Below, piece by piece: positions 18,054-27,050 of a stretch of DNA of 64,000 bases. The DNA is from Oscillatoria princeps RMCB-10 (GTDB lineage: Bacteria > Cyanobacteriota > Cyanobacteriia > Cyanobacteriales > Oscillatoriaceae), in the NCBI GenBank assembly GCA_019359235.1, contig JAHHHT010000001.1, forward strand, positions 372,001-436,000. Reading direction: 5' to 3'. The notes beneath the pieces are model-generated. The model did no database searches. It had not been told where the DNA came from and saw nothing but the letters and a program-made list of their open reading frames with translations. The number at the start of each line of letters is the position of its first letter. Within the stretch, counting starts at the first letter, position 1. A program made the translations under genes and the position numbers.

Positions 18054-19007
18054 ATGCAAACCGAGCGCAAAATTCCCTTTGACATCCAGCCATACCTGTT
18101 CACCGGCACCATCCTGGGGCTGCTAGCCATCCTGTACGCTCCCCTGCTAGCACACTGGTATTATGGCTGGCTGAAAATCACTAAAATCAGCATCGAGCAC
18201 GAATATTACAGCCACGGTTTGATTGGGTTGCCCTTTGCCGCCTACATCTGCTGGCTCAACCGGCACGCCTGGGGCAAATTGCCTGACGCCGCCCATCCCC
18301 TGGGAGCCGCCTTGCTGGGATTGGGCGGCGCATTTTACCTCAGCGGTTTGCCAGATTTGGTGAATTTGTCCTTTCCGGCGGCGCTCGCCGGCATCTGCCT
18401 GTGGCTGAAAGGCGTTCCCGGCTTCAAGCTTCAGGGATTCGCGCTGCTTTTAGTCTTGCTGGCGACCCCCACAGAAGTTCCCTACTTGATCGCCCCTTAC
18501 ACCTTGCCCCTGCAAAGCTTCATCGCTGCGTTTGCCGGCTTTATTCTCAAGCAGTTTGGCATGGATGTTACGGTTTCGCACATTAACCTCTTCGTCGGGG
18601 GGCGGATTGTTGAGGTGGCTCCCCACTGTGCCGGTCTGAAGATGTTATTCACCAGTCTCTATGTTGCCTTAATGCTGCTGTACTGGACGGGGAACTGGCG
18701 GTCGCGCCCGTTCGTCCTGCTGTTTTTAGCCAGTACCGTTGCCGTCAGCGTCACGGCCAATATCATCCGCAACACCCTGCTGACTCTATTTCACGGCACC
18801 GGTCAAGAGCATGCGTTTGAGTGGCTGCACGAAGGGTGGGGGGGAGACTTTTATTCAGCCTGCATGCTGGGACTGCTGGTGCTGTTAATCAATGGGTTTG
18901 AAACACTCGGCGAGTATTTTTCTGGCGAGCCGGAGCTATCAGAAGAGCAGCCCCAAGAGTTAGGAGTGGAACAGCCAAAACAGTTAGAAATTATCGAGGA
19001 TGACTGA
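18054..19007 (+). CDS. crtB: Cyanoexosortase B
   Basis: Integral membrane cysteine protease-transpeptidase of the exosortase family, in the form found in cyanobacteria. 317 residues with about eight hydrophobic segments. The catalytic Cys192 sits in VAPHCAGLKML, the Arg239 in NIIRNTLL and the His259 in WLHEGWGGD, the family triad Cys-Arg-His. The start at ATG 18054 has AAGGAAA close upstream; a longer frame from 17997 adds a non-homologous tail. It acts at the plasma membrane on proteins with a PEP-CTERM-like sorting signal, normally linked with exopolysaccharide genes, as here. No obvious substrate with a sorting tail is found in the window. The symbol follows the family naming for cyanoexosortase B and is unrelated to phytoene synthase. 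Confidence 0.9.
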   Translation: MQTERKIPFDIQPYLFTGTILGLLAILYAPLLAHWYYGWLKITKISIEHEYYSHGLIGLPFAAYICWLNRHAWGKLPDAAHPLGAALLGLGGAFYLSGLPDLVNLSFPAALAGICLWLKGVPGFKLQGFALLLVLLATPTEVPYLIAPYTLPLQSFIAAFAGFILKQFGMDVTVSHINLFVGGRIVEVAPHCAGLKMLFTSLYVALMLLYWTGNWRSRPFVLLFLASTVAVSVTANIIRNTLLTLFHGTGQEHAFEWLHEGWGGDFYSACMLGLLVLLINGFETLGEYFSGEPELSEEQPQELGVEQPKQLEIIEDD

Positions 19008-19039
19008 TAAAGTTGTGATAAATTATATCTCAAGTAGGG

Positions 19040-19160
19040 GGCGTCGATTTTATAGACTTGTAGGGGCGGGTTTATCTTGGTAGGGGCGGGTTCACCCGAG
19101 ATGTCTGTCGGAAAGAAACGATCTCTATAAACCCGCCCCTACTGCCGGTGGCTTAAAATC
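19040..19160. repeat. GTAGGGGCGGGTTTA inverted repeats
   Basis: Copies of GTAGGGGCGGGTT(T/C)A and the complement TAAACCCGCCCCTAC lie between the exosortase gene and its partner (about 19060-19142), with GAGATGTCTGT in between. The same family forms the arms of the large inverted repeat at 27394-27582 and 31594-31857. Confidence 0.6.
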
Positions 19161-19207
19161 AGGCCAAATATGTTACCCGTTAAATTTCTTCCATCCCCCC
19201 TCTAGCC

Positions 19208-19912
19208 ATGCTCCCGCATAAATTCCCGCACCCCTACCCACTGCCCAGAGTCGTCTTGCTGCTATTTCTGCTGGTTCCAGCCGCCATAGGGGCAGTTCCC
19301 GGTTACCTGACGGGAAAATGGCGCTGGGCGCAGCCACCGGAAGTCAAAGCGCTCGACCGGCTCAGACAGTTGCGGAAAACCGGCGTTGCGATTGCCGGCT
19401 GGAAAACCCTCAGCCAGGAACCCGCCTTGATTGGCAATCACGAATGGTTGCAGCAGGAAATTGAGAGACTGCAGCCTGAAGGCAGTCCGGGTTCGCGCCC
19501 CCAAAAGGCAATCGTCCTGCTGCTGACCCAAAATGACCGCGCCGACCAGCCTCAGGTCGAGTGGACAGACATCAATGGCTGGCAGCAGTGGCAGACAGAT
19601 TCCGACCGCTGGGCGAAGTTTGCGGCGGGCCAAACCGCAGCCGAAGTGGAAGCCCGTTTCTTTCGCGGGTGGACTAACCAGCAAACCTATGCGGTTTTGC
19701 AATGGTACGCCGTCCCCAACGGTGGCCACCCGGCACCGAGCCGGTGGTTTTGGGCCGACCGCTGGGCCCAGCTGTCCGACCGGCGCGTCCCCTGGGTAGC
19801 TGTGAGCGTCCTGATTCCGGTGGAGCCTTTGGGCGACATCGAGAAATCGAGACAGCTGGCTGAATCCTTAGGCCAAAGCGTCCAAGCCGCCGTGATCGCC
19901 GGCATCTTGTAG
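19208..19912 (+). CDS. Cyanoexosortase B system-associated protein
   Basis: A 234-residue protein with one N-terminal membrane segment (VVLLLFLLVPAAIGAVPGYL, about residues 15-34) and a periplasmic part. It has the features of the partner family found next to cyanoexosortase B: GKWRWAQPPEV, WQQWQTDSDRW and the C-terminal WVAVSVLIPVEP. I place it by these features and by its position 200 bp after the exosortase on the same strand. It probably helps the exosortase handle its substrate (inference). No catalytic motif is seen. Its transcription with the exosortase is likely, although a hairpin repeat lies between them. Confidence 0.85.
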   Translation: MLPHKFPHPYPLPRVVLLLFLLVPAAIGAVPGYLTGKWRWAQPPEVKALDRLRQLRKTGVAIAGWKTLSQEPALIGNHEWLQQEIERLQPEGSPGSRPQKAIVLLLTQNDRADQPQVEWTDINGWQQWQTDSDRWAKFAAGQTAAEVEARFFRGWTNQQTYAVLQWYAVPNGGHPAPSRWFWADRWAQLSDRRVPWVAVSVLIPVEPLGDIEKSRQLAESLGQSVQAAVIAGIL

Positions 19913-20095
19913 AGACAAGGGTTTAGCGCGTCTGGGAATTCTGGTTCCGGATGCCGGCAGACAGCAAAAATTAATTTTATTGGTATTAATCCCAACTGAT
20001 AAAATGTTAGATTCTAAACTAAAACGTGGGTGCGCACGCACGTTAATCCCAAATCCACAATCCAGGCACTGACTAGCCTGTTGATACATCTGCCC

Positions 20096-21949
20096 ATGTC
20101 GCAAGCGCCACGAAACCCCGCTCACCGGCTGACAGCCCTCTCACTCGCCAGTTTGCACACCGGCATTCCCCTGCTGTGTGCCGGTTTGTTGTGGGGCAAC
20201 GACTTCCGAGGCAACCCAGCCCGAGCCCAGAGCCAAACGCCACCCGCCCCACCCGCCCGCCGAGATAGCCCGCCACCGCCACCCCCCACCCAGAGCGCAC
20301 CCGGCACCAACCTTAATGCCAGTCCGGCTGAGAAGTTCAGAACCTACCGCCTCGGACCGGGGGATCAGATTTTTGTTGACGTGCAGCGCTTTCCTTCCGC
20401 CAGTTTCAACGGCGCAATCAGCCCGGAAGGGAAAATTGTCATGCCGCTGATCGGAACTGTGTTTCTGCAAGGGCTGACCCTGGAGCAAGCGCGGGCAGAA
20501 ATTCGCACGCTGCTAAATAAGTATGTTGTCGATCCAGTTGTCTCAGTAGAGCTGCTGGTTCAGCGCCCCGTCACCGTCACCGTCACCGGAGAAGTGGCCC
20601 GACCGGGCTTCTACCCCCTGCAGCCCGGTGTGTCTCGCGTCTCTGACGCCTTGCAAATTGCCGGAGGAGCCACGCCGGCTAGCGACCTGCGCTCGCTGCG
20701 GGTGCGCCGCACCAGTGCCGGTGGCAGCACCGCCGAACAAACCCTCGACCTCTTGACACCCTTGCAAACAGGTGGTATAATGCCAGATTTTCGTCTGGAG
20801 GATGGCGATGTGATTGTCGTGCCCAGACAGGACATCAGCACGGCGCAGTATTATGACGGCGCTACGCTAGCACGCTCCAGCTTGGCTTCCATTGCGCCGG
20901 TGGCGGTGACCGTGACGGGAGAAGTGGGCAGACCGGGTTTCTATCCCCTGTCGCCTTTAGCCTCTCGCGTTTCCGACGCCTTGCTGGCGGCGCTGGGCGT
21001 TACCCCCGCCAGCGACCTGCGAGCGGTGCGGGTGCGCCGCACTCTGGGGAATGGCTCTGTAATGGAGCAAACTGTTGACCTGCTGACGCCTTTGGAAACC
21101 GGCGGCTCCTTACCCAACGTGCGCCTGGCGGATGGGGATATCATATTTGTGCCCAAACGGCAAGTAAGCTCGGCAGGTGACGAGCAGAGCGGTATCATCG
21201 CTCGCTCCACCTTGGCTTCCACCGCGCCGGTGGCGATAACCATCACCGGCGAAGTGGTCAAACCGGGCTACTATCCTCTGAATGCGGGATCGTATCGCGT
21301 CTCCGATGTCTTGCTTTTCGCCGGCGGCACAACCCTGAATGCGGACTTGCGAGCGGTGCGGGTGCGCCGAGCTCTGGGGAACGGGCAGTTCAGCGAGGAA
21401 ACGCTGGACTTGTTCACGCCTTTGCAAACTTCCGGCACTTTACCCGATTTGCGCTTGGCTACCGGAGATACGGTGGTTGTGCCCAGACTGGAACCGGGAT
21501 CGGATCGGGGGTATGACCGGCGGCTGGTTGCCCGCTCTACCTTGGCGAAGCCCCAGATCAACGTCCGCGTTTTGAACTACGCTGGAGGGGCGGCGGGCAC
21601 GCTTCCCCTTCCCAATGGCAGTAGCTTTGCCGATGCCCTTAACGGCGTCCCCCTCGACACCGCCAACCTGGGAAAAATTGCCCTGATTCGGTTTGACCAA
21701 GAGCAAGGCAAGGCGGTGACTCTGGAACTCGACGGTAAAGCGGCGCTCAAAGGCGACCCCTCTCAAAATCTCCTGCTCCAAGATAATGATGTGATTGTCA
21801 TCGGTCGCAACCTGATTGCTCGCATTGGTAACGCCCTCAATAGGTTTACCCAGCCCTTCCGAGATGTTCTGGGATTCCTCCTGTTCTTTGATTCCTTGAG
21901 AAACAGTGCCGACAATCTTTTCGGGCCTGGGGGCAATAATAACCGGTGA
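20096..21949 (+). CDS. Polysaccharide export protein with SLBB repeats (Wza-like)
   Basis: Outer-membrane polysaccharide export component. About 617 residues: a signal region ending AQSQ after about 40 residues, a Pro-rich linker (PPPPPPTQ), the Poly_export domain (FRTYRLGPGDQIFVDVQRFP ... VMPLIGTVFLQG), then three tandem SLBB domains that each begin V(T/A)(V/I)T(V/I)TGEV and end in a GD-(V/I/T)-(I/V)-(I/F/V)-VP(R/K) block, and a fourth divergent one. The repeats are similar in DNA as well, so the gene grew by internal duplication. The start ATG at 20096 removes a 22-residue lead from an unlikely GTG. It works with the Wzc-like protein that follows. Confidence 0.9.
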   Translation: MSQAPRNPAHRLTALSLASLHTGIPLLCAGLLWGNDFRGNPARAQSQTPPAPPARRDSPPPPPPTQSAPGTNLNASPAEKFRTYRLGPGDQIFVDVQRFPSASFNGAISPEGKIVMPLIGTVFLQGLTLEQARAEIRTLLNKYVVDPVVSVELLVQRPVTVTVTGEVARPGFYPLQPGVSRVSDALQIAGGATPASDLRSLRVRRTSAGGSTAEQTLDLLTPLQTGGIMPDFRLEDGDVIVVPRQDISTAQYYDGATLARSSLASIAPVAVTVTGEVGRPGFYPLSPLASRVSDALLAALGVTPASDLRAVRVRRTLGNGSVMEQTVDLLTPLETGGSLPNVRLADGDIIFVPKRQVSSAGDEQSGIIARSTLASTAPVAITITGEVVKPGYYPLNAGSYRVSDVLLFAGGTTLNADLRAVRVRRALGNGQFSEETLDLFTPLQTSGTLPDLRLATGDTVVVPRLEPGSDRGYDRRLVARSTLAKPQINVRVLNYAGGAAGTLPLPNGSSFADALNGVPLDTANLGKIALIRFDQEQGKAVTLELDGKAALKGDPSQNLLLQDNDVIVIGRNLIARIGNALNRFTQPFRDVLGFLLFFDSLRNSADNLFGPGGNNNR

Positions 21950-22053
21950 TTCAACTTAATTTGGGATTTTGGATGGGAGGAGTTGGGCTTAATTAGGAAT
22001 CTAAAATCTCAAATATCAAATCTCAAACCTAAAATCTAAAGTCTAAAAGTGCT

Positions 22054-24291
22054 ATGCTACCATCAATTGTTAAGCGCTATCTCATCGCTGTAGGGAAATA
22101 CAAATGGTTTGGAATAGTCACTTTTGTGGCTGTTTTAGGGGCGGCTGGATTCGTGGCTCTCAAGCAAAAGCCTCCTGAGAAAATGTTCCAAGCAGAAGGG
22201 GCGCTCAGCTACTCTCTGCCGAAGACGGGATTTTCTAATACGGCTCCGCAAATTCAAGAGCAGGGAAAGGCGCTGTCGAAGCCGATGCTGCTGTCAGAAA
22301 AGGTGATCAAAGCAGTGGAGGAGCGACTGCGAAAAGAGCTGGGATGGAACGAAGATTGGCAGAAAATTGTCAAGAATGCCGACGCAGCGGTGCCTCAACC
22401 GATAGAGCCCACGTCTACAATTAAAGTGATATATAAAAATCCCGACCAGAAAAAAGCGCAATTGACGCTGATAGCGATGATGGAGGCAATGGTCGAGTAC
22501 AGCCGTTCTATTAACGCTGAAAGATTGGTGATGACTGGGAAACAACTCAGTGAGCGCCTGACGCCGGTGAAACAGGATCTGGAGAAAGCTGAAAAACAAC
22601 TGGAACAGTTCGATCGGGTTGAAGGGGCTGTACTGTCGGTGGCTCGGATTGGGGCGCTGCCAACCGCTATTGCCACCGCTCAAGAGCAGCAACGGCAGCT
22701 GGCAATGGCTATTCAGGGGCTTGACGCGCAAATTCGCAGTTTGTCTGAGCGCCTCGGGCTGACGCCGGATCAGGCTTATGTGTCTCAAGCGCTCAGTGCT
22801 GACCCAATTATTGCCAACCTGCGAGCGCAGCTCCATGACACTGAGTCGCAAATTCAACTTTACGAGCAGTCTCTGCGAGAGGATCACCCGCAGATGGTTG
22901 AGTTGCGCCAGCGGCAAACAGCTTTGCAGGAGCTCCTCCAGCAGCGCACCTCTGAGGTGATCGGCGGCAATGGGGTGGCAGCACCGATGATGAGCGACTT
23001 TCAAATCCGCCACAACAGCAGTTTGGACCCGGTGCGGCAGCAGCAGGCTACTACTCTAATGGGTTTGCAAACTCAGCGGGAAAACCTGCAGCAGCAACTG
23101 CAAGCGGCTGCCCAAACTGAGCAGCAACTCCGGCGCGAGTATGCCAGTATTCCTAACAAGCAGCTGGAGCGCTCTCAAAAGGAACAGCAGGTGCTGATTC
23201 AAAAAACGCTCTACGATAAAATACAAGCGGCGCTAGCGGATGCAAAGACTGCAGAAGCGGAAACGGGAAGCAGTTTGAATATTCTGTCTGTACAGCCAAA
23301 ACCTGCAGACCTGTCTCAGTCAAACCCTTCTATAGTGCTGATTTTGGGAGGCGGTGGTTTGTTAGGAGCAGTTGTGGGCGGGGCGCTGATCTTCTTGCTG
23401 TCGCTGCTGGAAGGAAAGTTCTACACGGAGGAGGAGGTGCGCTCAGCTTTTGAGGAGCGGGAGGTGGAAGTCCTCGGGACATTGCCGGCTTTTATGGTGT
23501 TCGATCTGAAGCCCGACTTTATGCCGGTGATGGTGGAGCCGGATTCTCCTTATCTGGAATTTTACGAGCGGCTGCGCACGAATCTGCGCCGTGCCGGTGA
23601 CAAGCAGGTGAAGGTGCTGTTGCTCACCAGTGCCGGCATTGGGGAGGGCAAGACTTTCTGCGCGTACAATCTGGCGATCTCATCGGCGCGAGCCGGCAAG
23701 CGCACTCTGCTGATTGAGGCTGACTTGCGCTCGCCTTCTCGCGTGCAGTGCCTAAAAATGACTGCCGATCCGGAAAACTCGCTTGAACCCCTGCTCTATT
23801 ACGGGCAGCTGAATAACTGCATTCGCTTAGTTCCGGAAATTGAGAACTTGTATGTGGTGCCGTCTCCGGGGCCAGTGCGCCAGCCGGGCGGGATTCTGGA
23901 ATCGAATGAAATGCTGAGGTTATTAAAGGATGTCCGGCAGCGCTTTGATTTTGTCGTTTTGGACGCACCGGCGCTCAGTGCCGGCAACGACGCCCTGATG
24001 CTGGAACCCCACACCGATGGGATAATATTCGTGGCTCGCCCGCTTCACTCGCAACAGGGTATGGTGGCGGAGTATCTTGATTCGCTGACGGAATCGGAAG
24101 ATATCACACTGTTGGGAGGTGTGATTAATGGGGCTGAGACGCCGGTGGAGGCGCACAGCACCTACCCTGAGCCCGAGCCGCCGGTGGAGTTTCCCGCACC
24201 GCCCGATGAGCCGGCGCAAACAGGTAGACTCCCACCTCTGCCATACCCAGAACAAGCTGAACTGCCTCAAACTGCTCGCCGGCGGGCTTAG
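22054..24291 (+). CDS. Wzc/GumC-like polysaccharide copolymerase with tyrosine-kinase-like domain
   Basis: A 745-residue inner-membrane protein that spans the periplasm and controls exopolysaccharide chain length. Two membrane segments (about residues 19-38 and 425-450) flank a long coiled-coil periplasmic domain rich in Gln and Glu. The cytosolic part resembles BY-kinases: a Walker A VLLLTSAGIGEGKTFCAYNL (A' LLIEADLRSPS), and FVVLDAPAL for Walker B. Two deviations are plain: SAGIGEGKT replaces the usual SxxPGEGKS, and the A' motif has Glu-Ala-Asp for Asp-Ala-Asp. The C-terminus is Pro/Glu-rich with few tyrosines, so the Tyr cluster for autophosphorylation is missing. It lies 100 bp after the SLBB gene, with heptamer repeats between them. 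Confidence 0.9.
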   Translation: MLPSIVKRYLIAVGKYKWFGIVTFVAVLGAAGFVALKQKPPEKMFQAEGALSYSLPKTGFSNTAPQIQEQGKALSKPMLLSEKVIKAVEERLRKELGWNEDWQKIVKNADAAVPQPIEPTSTIKVIYKNPDQKKAQLTLIAMMEAMVEYSRSINAERLVMTGKQLSERLTPVKQDLEKAEKQLEQFDRVEGAVLSVARIGALPTAIATAQEQQRQLAMAIQGLDAQIRSLSERLGLTPDQAYVSQALSADPIIANLRAQLHDTESQIQLYEQSLREDHPQMVELRQRQTALQELLQQRTSEVIGGNGVAAPMMSDFQIRHNSSLDPVRQQQATTLMGLQTQRENLQQQLQAAAQTEQQLRREYASIPNKQLERSQKEQQVLIQKTLYDKIQAALADAKTAEAETGSSLNILSVQPKPADLSQSNPSIVLILGGGGLLGAVVGGALIFLLSLLEGKFYTEEEVRSAFEEREVEVLGTLPAFMVFDLKPDFMPVMVEPDSPYLEFYERLRTNLRRAGDKQVKVLLLTSAGIGEGKTFCAYNLAISSARAGKRTLLIEADLRSPSRVQCLKMTADPENSLEPLLYYGQLNNCIRLVPEIENLYVVPSPGPVRQPGGILESNEMLRLLKDVRQRFDFVVLDAPALSAGNDALMLEPHTDGIIFVARPLHSQQGMVAEYLDSLTESEDITLLGGVINGAETPVEAHSTYPEPEPPVEFPAPPDEPAQTGRLPPLPYPEQAELPQTARRRA

Positions 24292-24367
24292 TCCAGAACC
24301 CCACCCCCCTACCATACCCTGACGCGGGGAGGGGGAAAGACTTTTCCTCGCTCCGCGTGCGCTTACG

Positions 24368-24527
24368 GATATTGGGACAGGCGAGACGCCTGTCCTACGA
24401 GATATATCTGTGGGTACGGCGTAGCGCTTACGCGCCGCTCCGCTATAGACGCGAAGCGGCTTCCCGCAGGGTACGCCGGGCCTCAATGTATAATGTCCTA
24501 AACAATTTGCCTATTGCTATAATAGCG
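24368..24527. repeat. Dispersed repeat, copy 2
   Basis: Second copy of the element at 4475-4606: GGGACAGGCGAGACGCCTGT, GAGATATAT, GTACGGCGTAGCG, then a longer middle with TAGCGCTTACGCGCCGCT, then CCTCAATGTATAATGTCCTA and TTGCTATAATAGCG. It fills most of the gap (24292-24627) between the Wzc-like gene and the rhomboid gene; no gene is seen there. Confidence 0.6.
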
Positions 24528-24627
24528 GCTACTATCTGCGTTCATATGCGTGCGTCTGCGGTTTAAATAAAGATGTCGGAAGGGCTGAGCCAATAGCCCG
24601 CGCCAATTCGCAATCCGGGGGTGCAAT

Positions 24628-25332
24628 TTAATATTCGTCTCCCGAGCTAAACAAGCCCATCAGCGGGCCTAAGATGGCTCCGAAAACAAATCCGCCGGCA
24701 TGCGCCCAGTAGGCTATGCCACCCCCTTCCATGCCGGTGGAAGCCGGCACGTTGAGGCTGGCGACGCTGTTGAAGGCTTGCTGCACAAACCAAAACCCCA
24801 GGAAGAAAAAGGCGGGAATGCGAGTGATTGTGGAGAAAATGCCCAGGGGAACCCAGGTGAGGACTTCTGCGCGAGGATATCTCAGGATGTAGGCTCCCAT
24901 GACACCGGCAATCGCCCCACTGGCACCCAGAGAAGGGACAAGAGAGCCGGCGGAAAAATACCACTGAGTTAAGGCTGCTAGTATACCACACGCCAGGTAA
25001 AAAATCAAGTATTTAATGTGACCGAGGCAGTCTTCTACGTTGTTGCCAAAAATCCAGAGGAACAGCATATTGCCGGCGATGTGTGTGAAACCGCCGTGCA
25101 GGAATTGGGAAGTAATTAGGGTTGTCCACTCTGGCACCGGCGAAGCGAGCGCTACTCCTTGAAAGCTGAGTGTTAATTCCCTAGGAACTACAGCCCAAGT
25201 CTGGAAAAATTGTTGTAGCAGGGGAGGCGGTAATGTCAGTTCATGGAGAAATACTAAGATGTTGGCGACAATCAGCGCGTAGGTGACGTATGGGGTGATG
25301 CGTGTTGGTATGTCATCGCGCAGGGGAACCAC
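24628..25332 (-). CDS. Rhomboid family intramembrane serine protease
   Basis: Membrane protease that cuts transmembrane substrates inside the bilayer. 234 residues with six or seven hydrophobic helices. The nucleophile is Ser138 in SLGASGAIAGVMGAY, and the His of the dyad is His211 in AYWAHAGGFVFG. The L1-loop WTTLITSQFLHGGFTHIAGNML matches the rhomboid pattern of His and Asn in the second helix. The start ATG at 25332 reads MVPLRDDIPT, typical for bacterial rhomboids. It is a single gene; the substrate is unknown. Confidence 0.95.
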   Translation of the reverse strand: MVPLRDDIPTRITPYVTYALIVANILVFLHELTLPPPLLQQFFQTWAVVPRELTLSFQGVALASPVPEWTTLITSQFLHGGFTHIAGNMLFLWIFGNNVEDCLGHIKYLIFYLACGILAALTQWYFSAGSLVPSLGASGAIAGVMGAYILRYPRAEVLTWVPLGIFSTITRIPAFFFLGFWFVQQAFNSVASLNVPASTGMEGGGIAYWAHAGGFVFGAILGPLMGLFSSGDEY

Positions 25333-25946
25333 GGTGTTTTTCCTCAGGATTACAAAGTTGTCTTTAGGATAGCGTATTTTTTCTGGGGATGTCTGTCTGC
25401 CGGCAGATTGTGTTGTAGGTTTGAGGGCTTATGGTTAAAAATGAGGCGTTTGTCGATTTGCCACAAAGTTTTTCCCCCTCCCCCTCACCGCCCGCACTTT
25501 GGGGCTTCGTTTATACACAAATCCCCAGTCATGCCAATTTTCCATGTTTCGCCGGGGGTAGGGTGCGTTCCCTCGCGAGGGAACGCACCCTACGAGTTAC
25601 ACGCTGTCGCCCGTGCCCAAGATGTGTATCAACGGTAGCCCACTTTGGGGTGAGGGGGAACAGAGATTTGTGCCGGCTCGCCGGCAGCAGAAACCGGGGC
25701 TGTTTAAGAAAGCCGGTTTCTTGAGTTTCTTGATGTTTGTTCAGGTTCGGTTTGTTTGGCAGGGTTTGCTGTAGTGCGGTGGGAGATCCGGCGTTCGGTG
25801 AGTCTCGCCGTCCGCTCTCAAGCGGAATGTGCTATAATGCCAGCATAGAGAATATTCGTTCTGGCTTCTGGCTTCAGACGCCTAAATTATTAAAGAGTGC
25901 CCCTGTTGGGTCAAGATTTCATATCCTCTTAGCAGGCTTCTCCGTT
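25333..25946. other. Intergenic region with a perfect 36-bp palindrome
   Basis: No reliable gene between rhomboid and Uma2. At about 25557-25592 lies a perfect palindrome, GTAGGGTGCGTTCCCTCG and its exact complement. At about 25687-25722 are AGAAACCGGGG/GAAAGCCGGTTTCTT remnants. The GTGCGTTCC family recurs at 16464, 39656, 40691-40720 and 48024-48057. Confidence 0.6.
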
Positions 25947-26618
25947 ATGACTCATTCAACTCCCACCGGCATCCGCCCGATACTTGATGCCCCCTTGCCA
26001 CAATGGCAACCGGCAACATGGAAAGATTACTTGGCTTGTTGCGACGATCCAGCCTTGGAACAAGCTAGGCTTTTTTTCAATCAGGGATACCTTTTGATAT
26101 ATCTGGGTAATGAAGGAATTAACCACGCCAGATTCAATAGCCTGCTGACAATGCTGTTTTTAAGCTGGTTCGCCCAGAAAGGCCAAAGTTTTGACGAGCT
26201 GGGCGGGTGTGTGATTGAGAAGCCGAAGAGACAAGCCGCCTCGCCAGATAAAATTGTGTATATAGGGGAAGGATCGCCGCGATGGAAAGAGGGGGAACCG
26301 CGCCGGATTAATCTAACTCAGTGGCGCGTTCCTGACTTAGTGGGTGAAGTTGCTGACACGACTCTGGCGACTGATTTGGATGAGAAAAAGGAACTCTATG
26401 CCGCTCTGGAAATTCCGGAATACTGGGTTGTAGATATCAGGGGGGAAAGGGTGCTGGCGTTTCGGTTGCAGGAGGATGGCAAGTACCAGCAGTGCGAAGA
26501 TTCTGTGGCGCTGGAGGGGTTGCCAATTTCTCTGATAGAGCGGACTTTAGCGCAGTTGAATCAGGGAAATAATGGCAGTGCGGCTTTCTGGTTTGCCCAA
26601 CAGATTGCCAATCTGTAG
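25947..26618 (+). CDS. Uma2 family endonuclease
   Basis: A 223-residue protein of the Uma2 (DUF820) family, a PD-(D/E)XK-fold nuclease group greatly expanded in cyanobacteria. Seen: PATWKDYLACCDDP at the start, the loop FFNQGYLLIYLGNEGINHARF, then RVPDLVGEVADTTLATDLDEKKELYAALEIPEYWVVD with the acidic and lysine residues of the active site. An open frame extends upstream to 25737, but the family begins near the ATG at 25947. The biological role of the family is unsettled; nuclease activity is assumed from the fold. It lies upstream of a toxin-antitoxin pair. Confidence 0.85.
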   Translation: MTHSTPTGIRPILDAPLPQWQPATWKDYLACCDDPALEQARLFFNQGYLLIYLGNEGINHARFNSLLTMLFLSWFAQKGQSFDELGGCVIEKPKRQAASPDKIVYIGEGSPRWKEGEPRRINLTQWRVPDLVGEVADTTLATDLDEKKELYAALEIPEYWVVDIRGERVLAFRLQEDGKYQQCEDSVALEGLPISLIERTLAQLNQGNNGSAAFWFAQQIANL

Positions 26619-26759
26619 GGGTCTGGGGGAGGGCGAGCCGGTGTTTGATTGCGTGGGGGAATTGCTTCACCGGCATCCCGCACCGGCAGTGCCGGTAAAT
26701 CCTGCCACTTTTGTTCGGGGATGTGCTAAAATAAACGTGAGAGATTGGCAGGAGGGAGG

Positions 26760-27050
26760 ATGAAAAGGGACGATGTACTGGCAATTTTGGCGGCGCACCG
26801 GCAAGAATTAAAAGCCTTGGGGGTGAAGTCGCTCGATCTGTTTGGCTCCGTGGCGCGGGATGAAGCACGCCCCGACAGTGATGTAGACTTTTTAGTGGAG
26901 TTTGCTGAACCTGGCGGGCTATTTCAACTTTTACGAGTGCAGCACTACTTAGAGGATATCTTGGGGTGTTCTGTAGATTTGGGAACCGAGAACGCTTTGA
27001 GGAAACATTTGCGGGAACCCGTTCTCAAGGAGGCTATCCGTGCCCTCTAG
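26760..27050 (+). CDS. mntA: MntA-type nucleotidyltransferase antitoxin
   Basis: A 96-residue minimal nucleotidyltransferase. The catalytic motif is LDLFGSVARDEARPDSDVDF (about residues 25-44), the GSX10DXD pattern that binds metal and NTP. In known MntA/HepT systems this protein adds AMP units to a tyrosine of the HEPN toxin and so silences it. The start at ATG 26760 has GGAGGGA directly upstream. Its stop codon overlaps the start of the HepT gene by 11 nt. Confidence 0.9.
   Translation: MKRDDVLAILAAHRQELKALGVKSLDLFGSVARDEARPDSDVDFLVEFAEPGGLFQLLRVQHYLEDILGCSVDLGTENALRKHLREPVLKEAIRAL

Noticed and set aside
25408-25724. Two overlapping plus-strand frames upstream of the Uma2 gene
   Set aside because: Both cross the perfect GTGCGTTCC palindrome and lack a ribosome site; probably non-coding.
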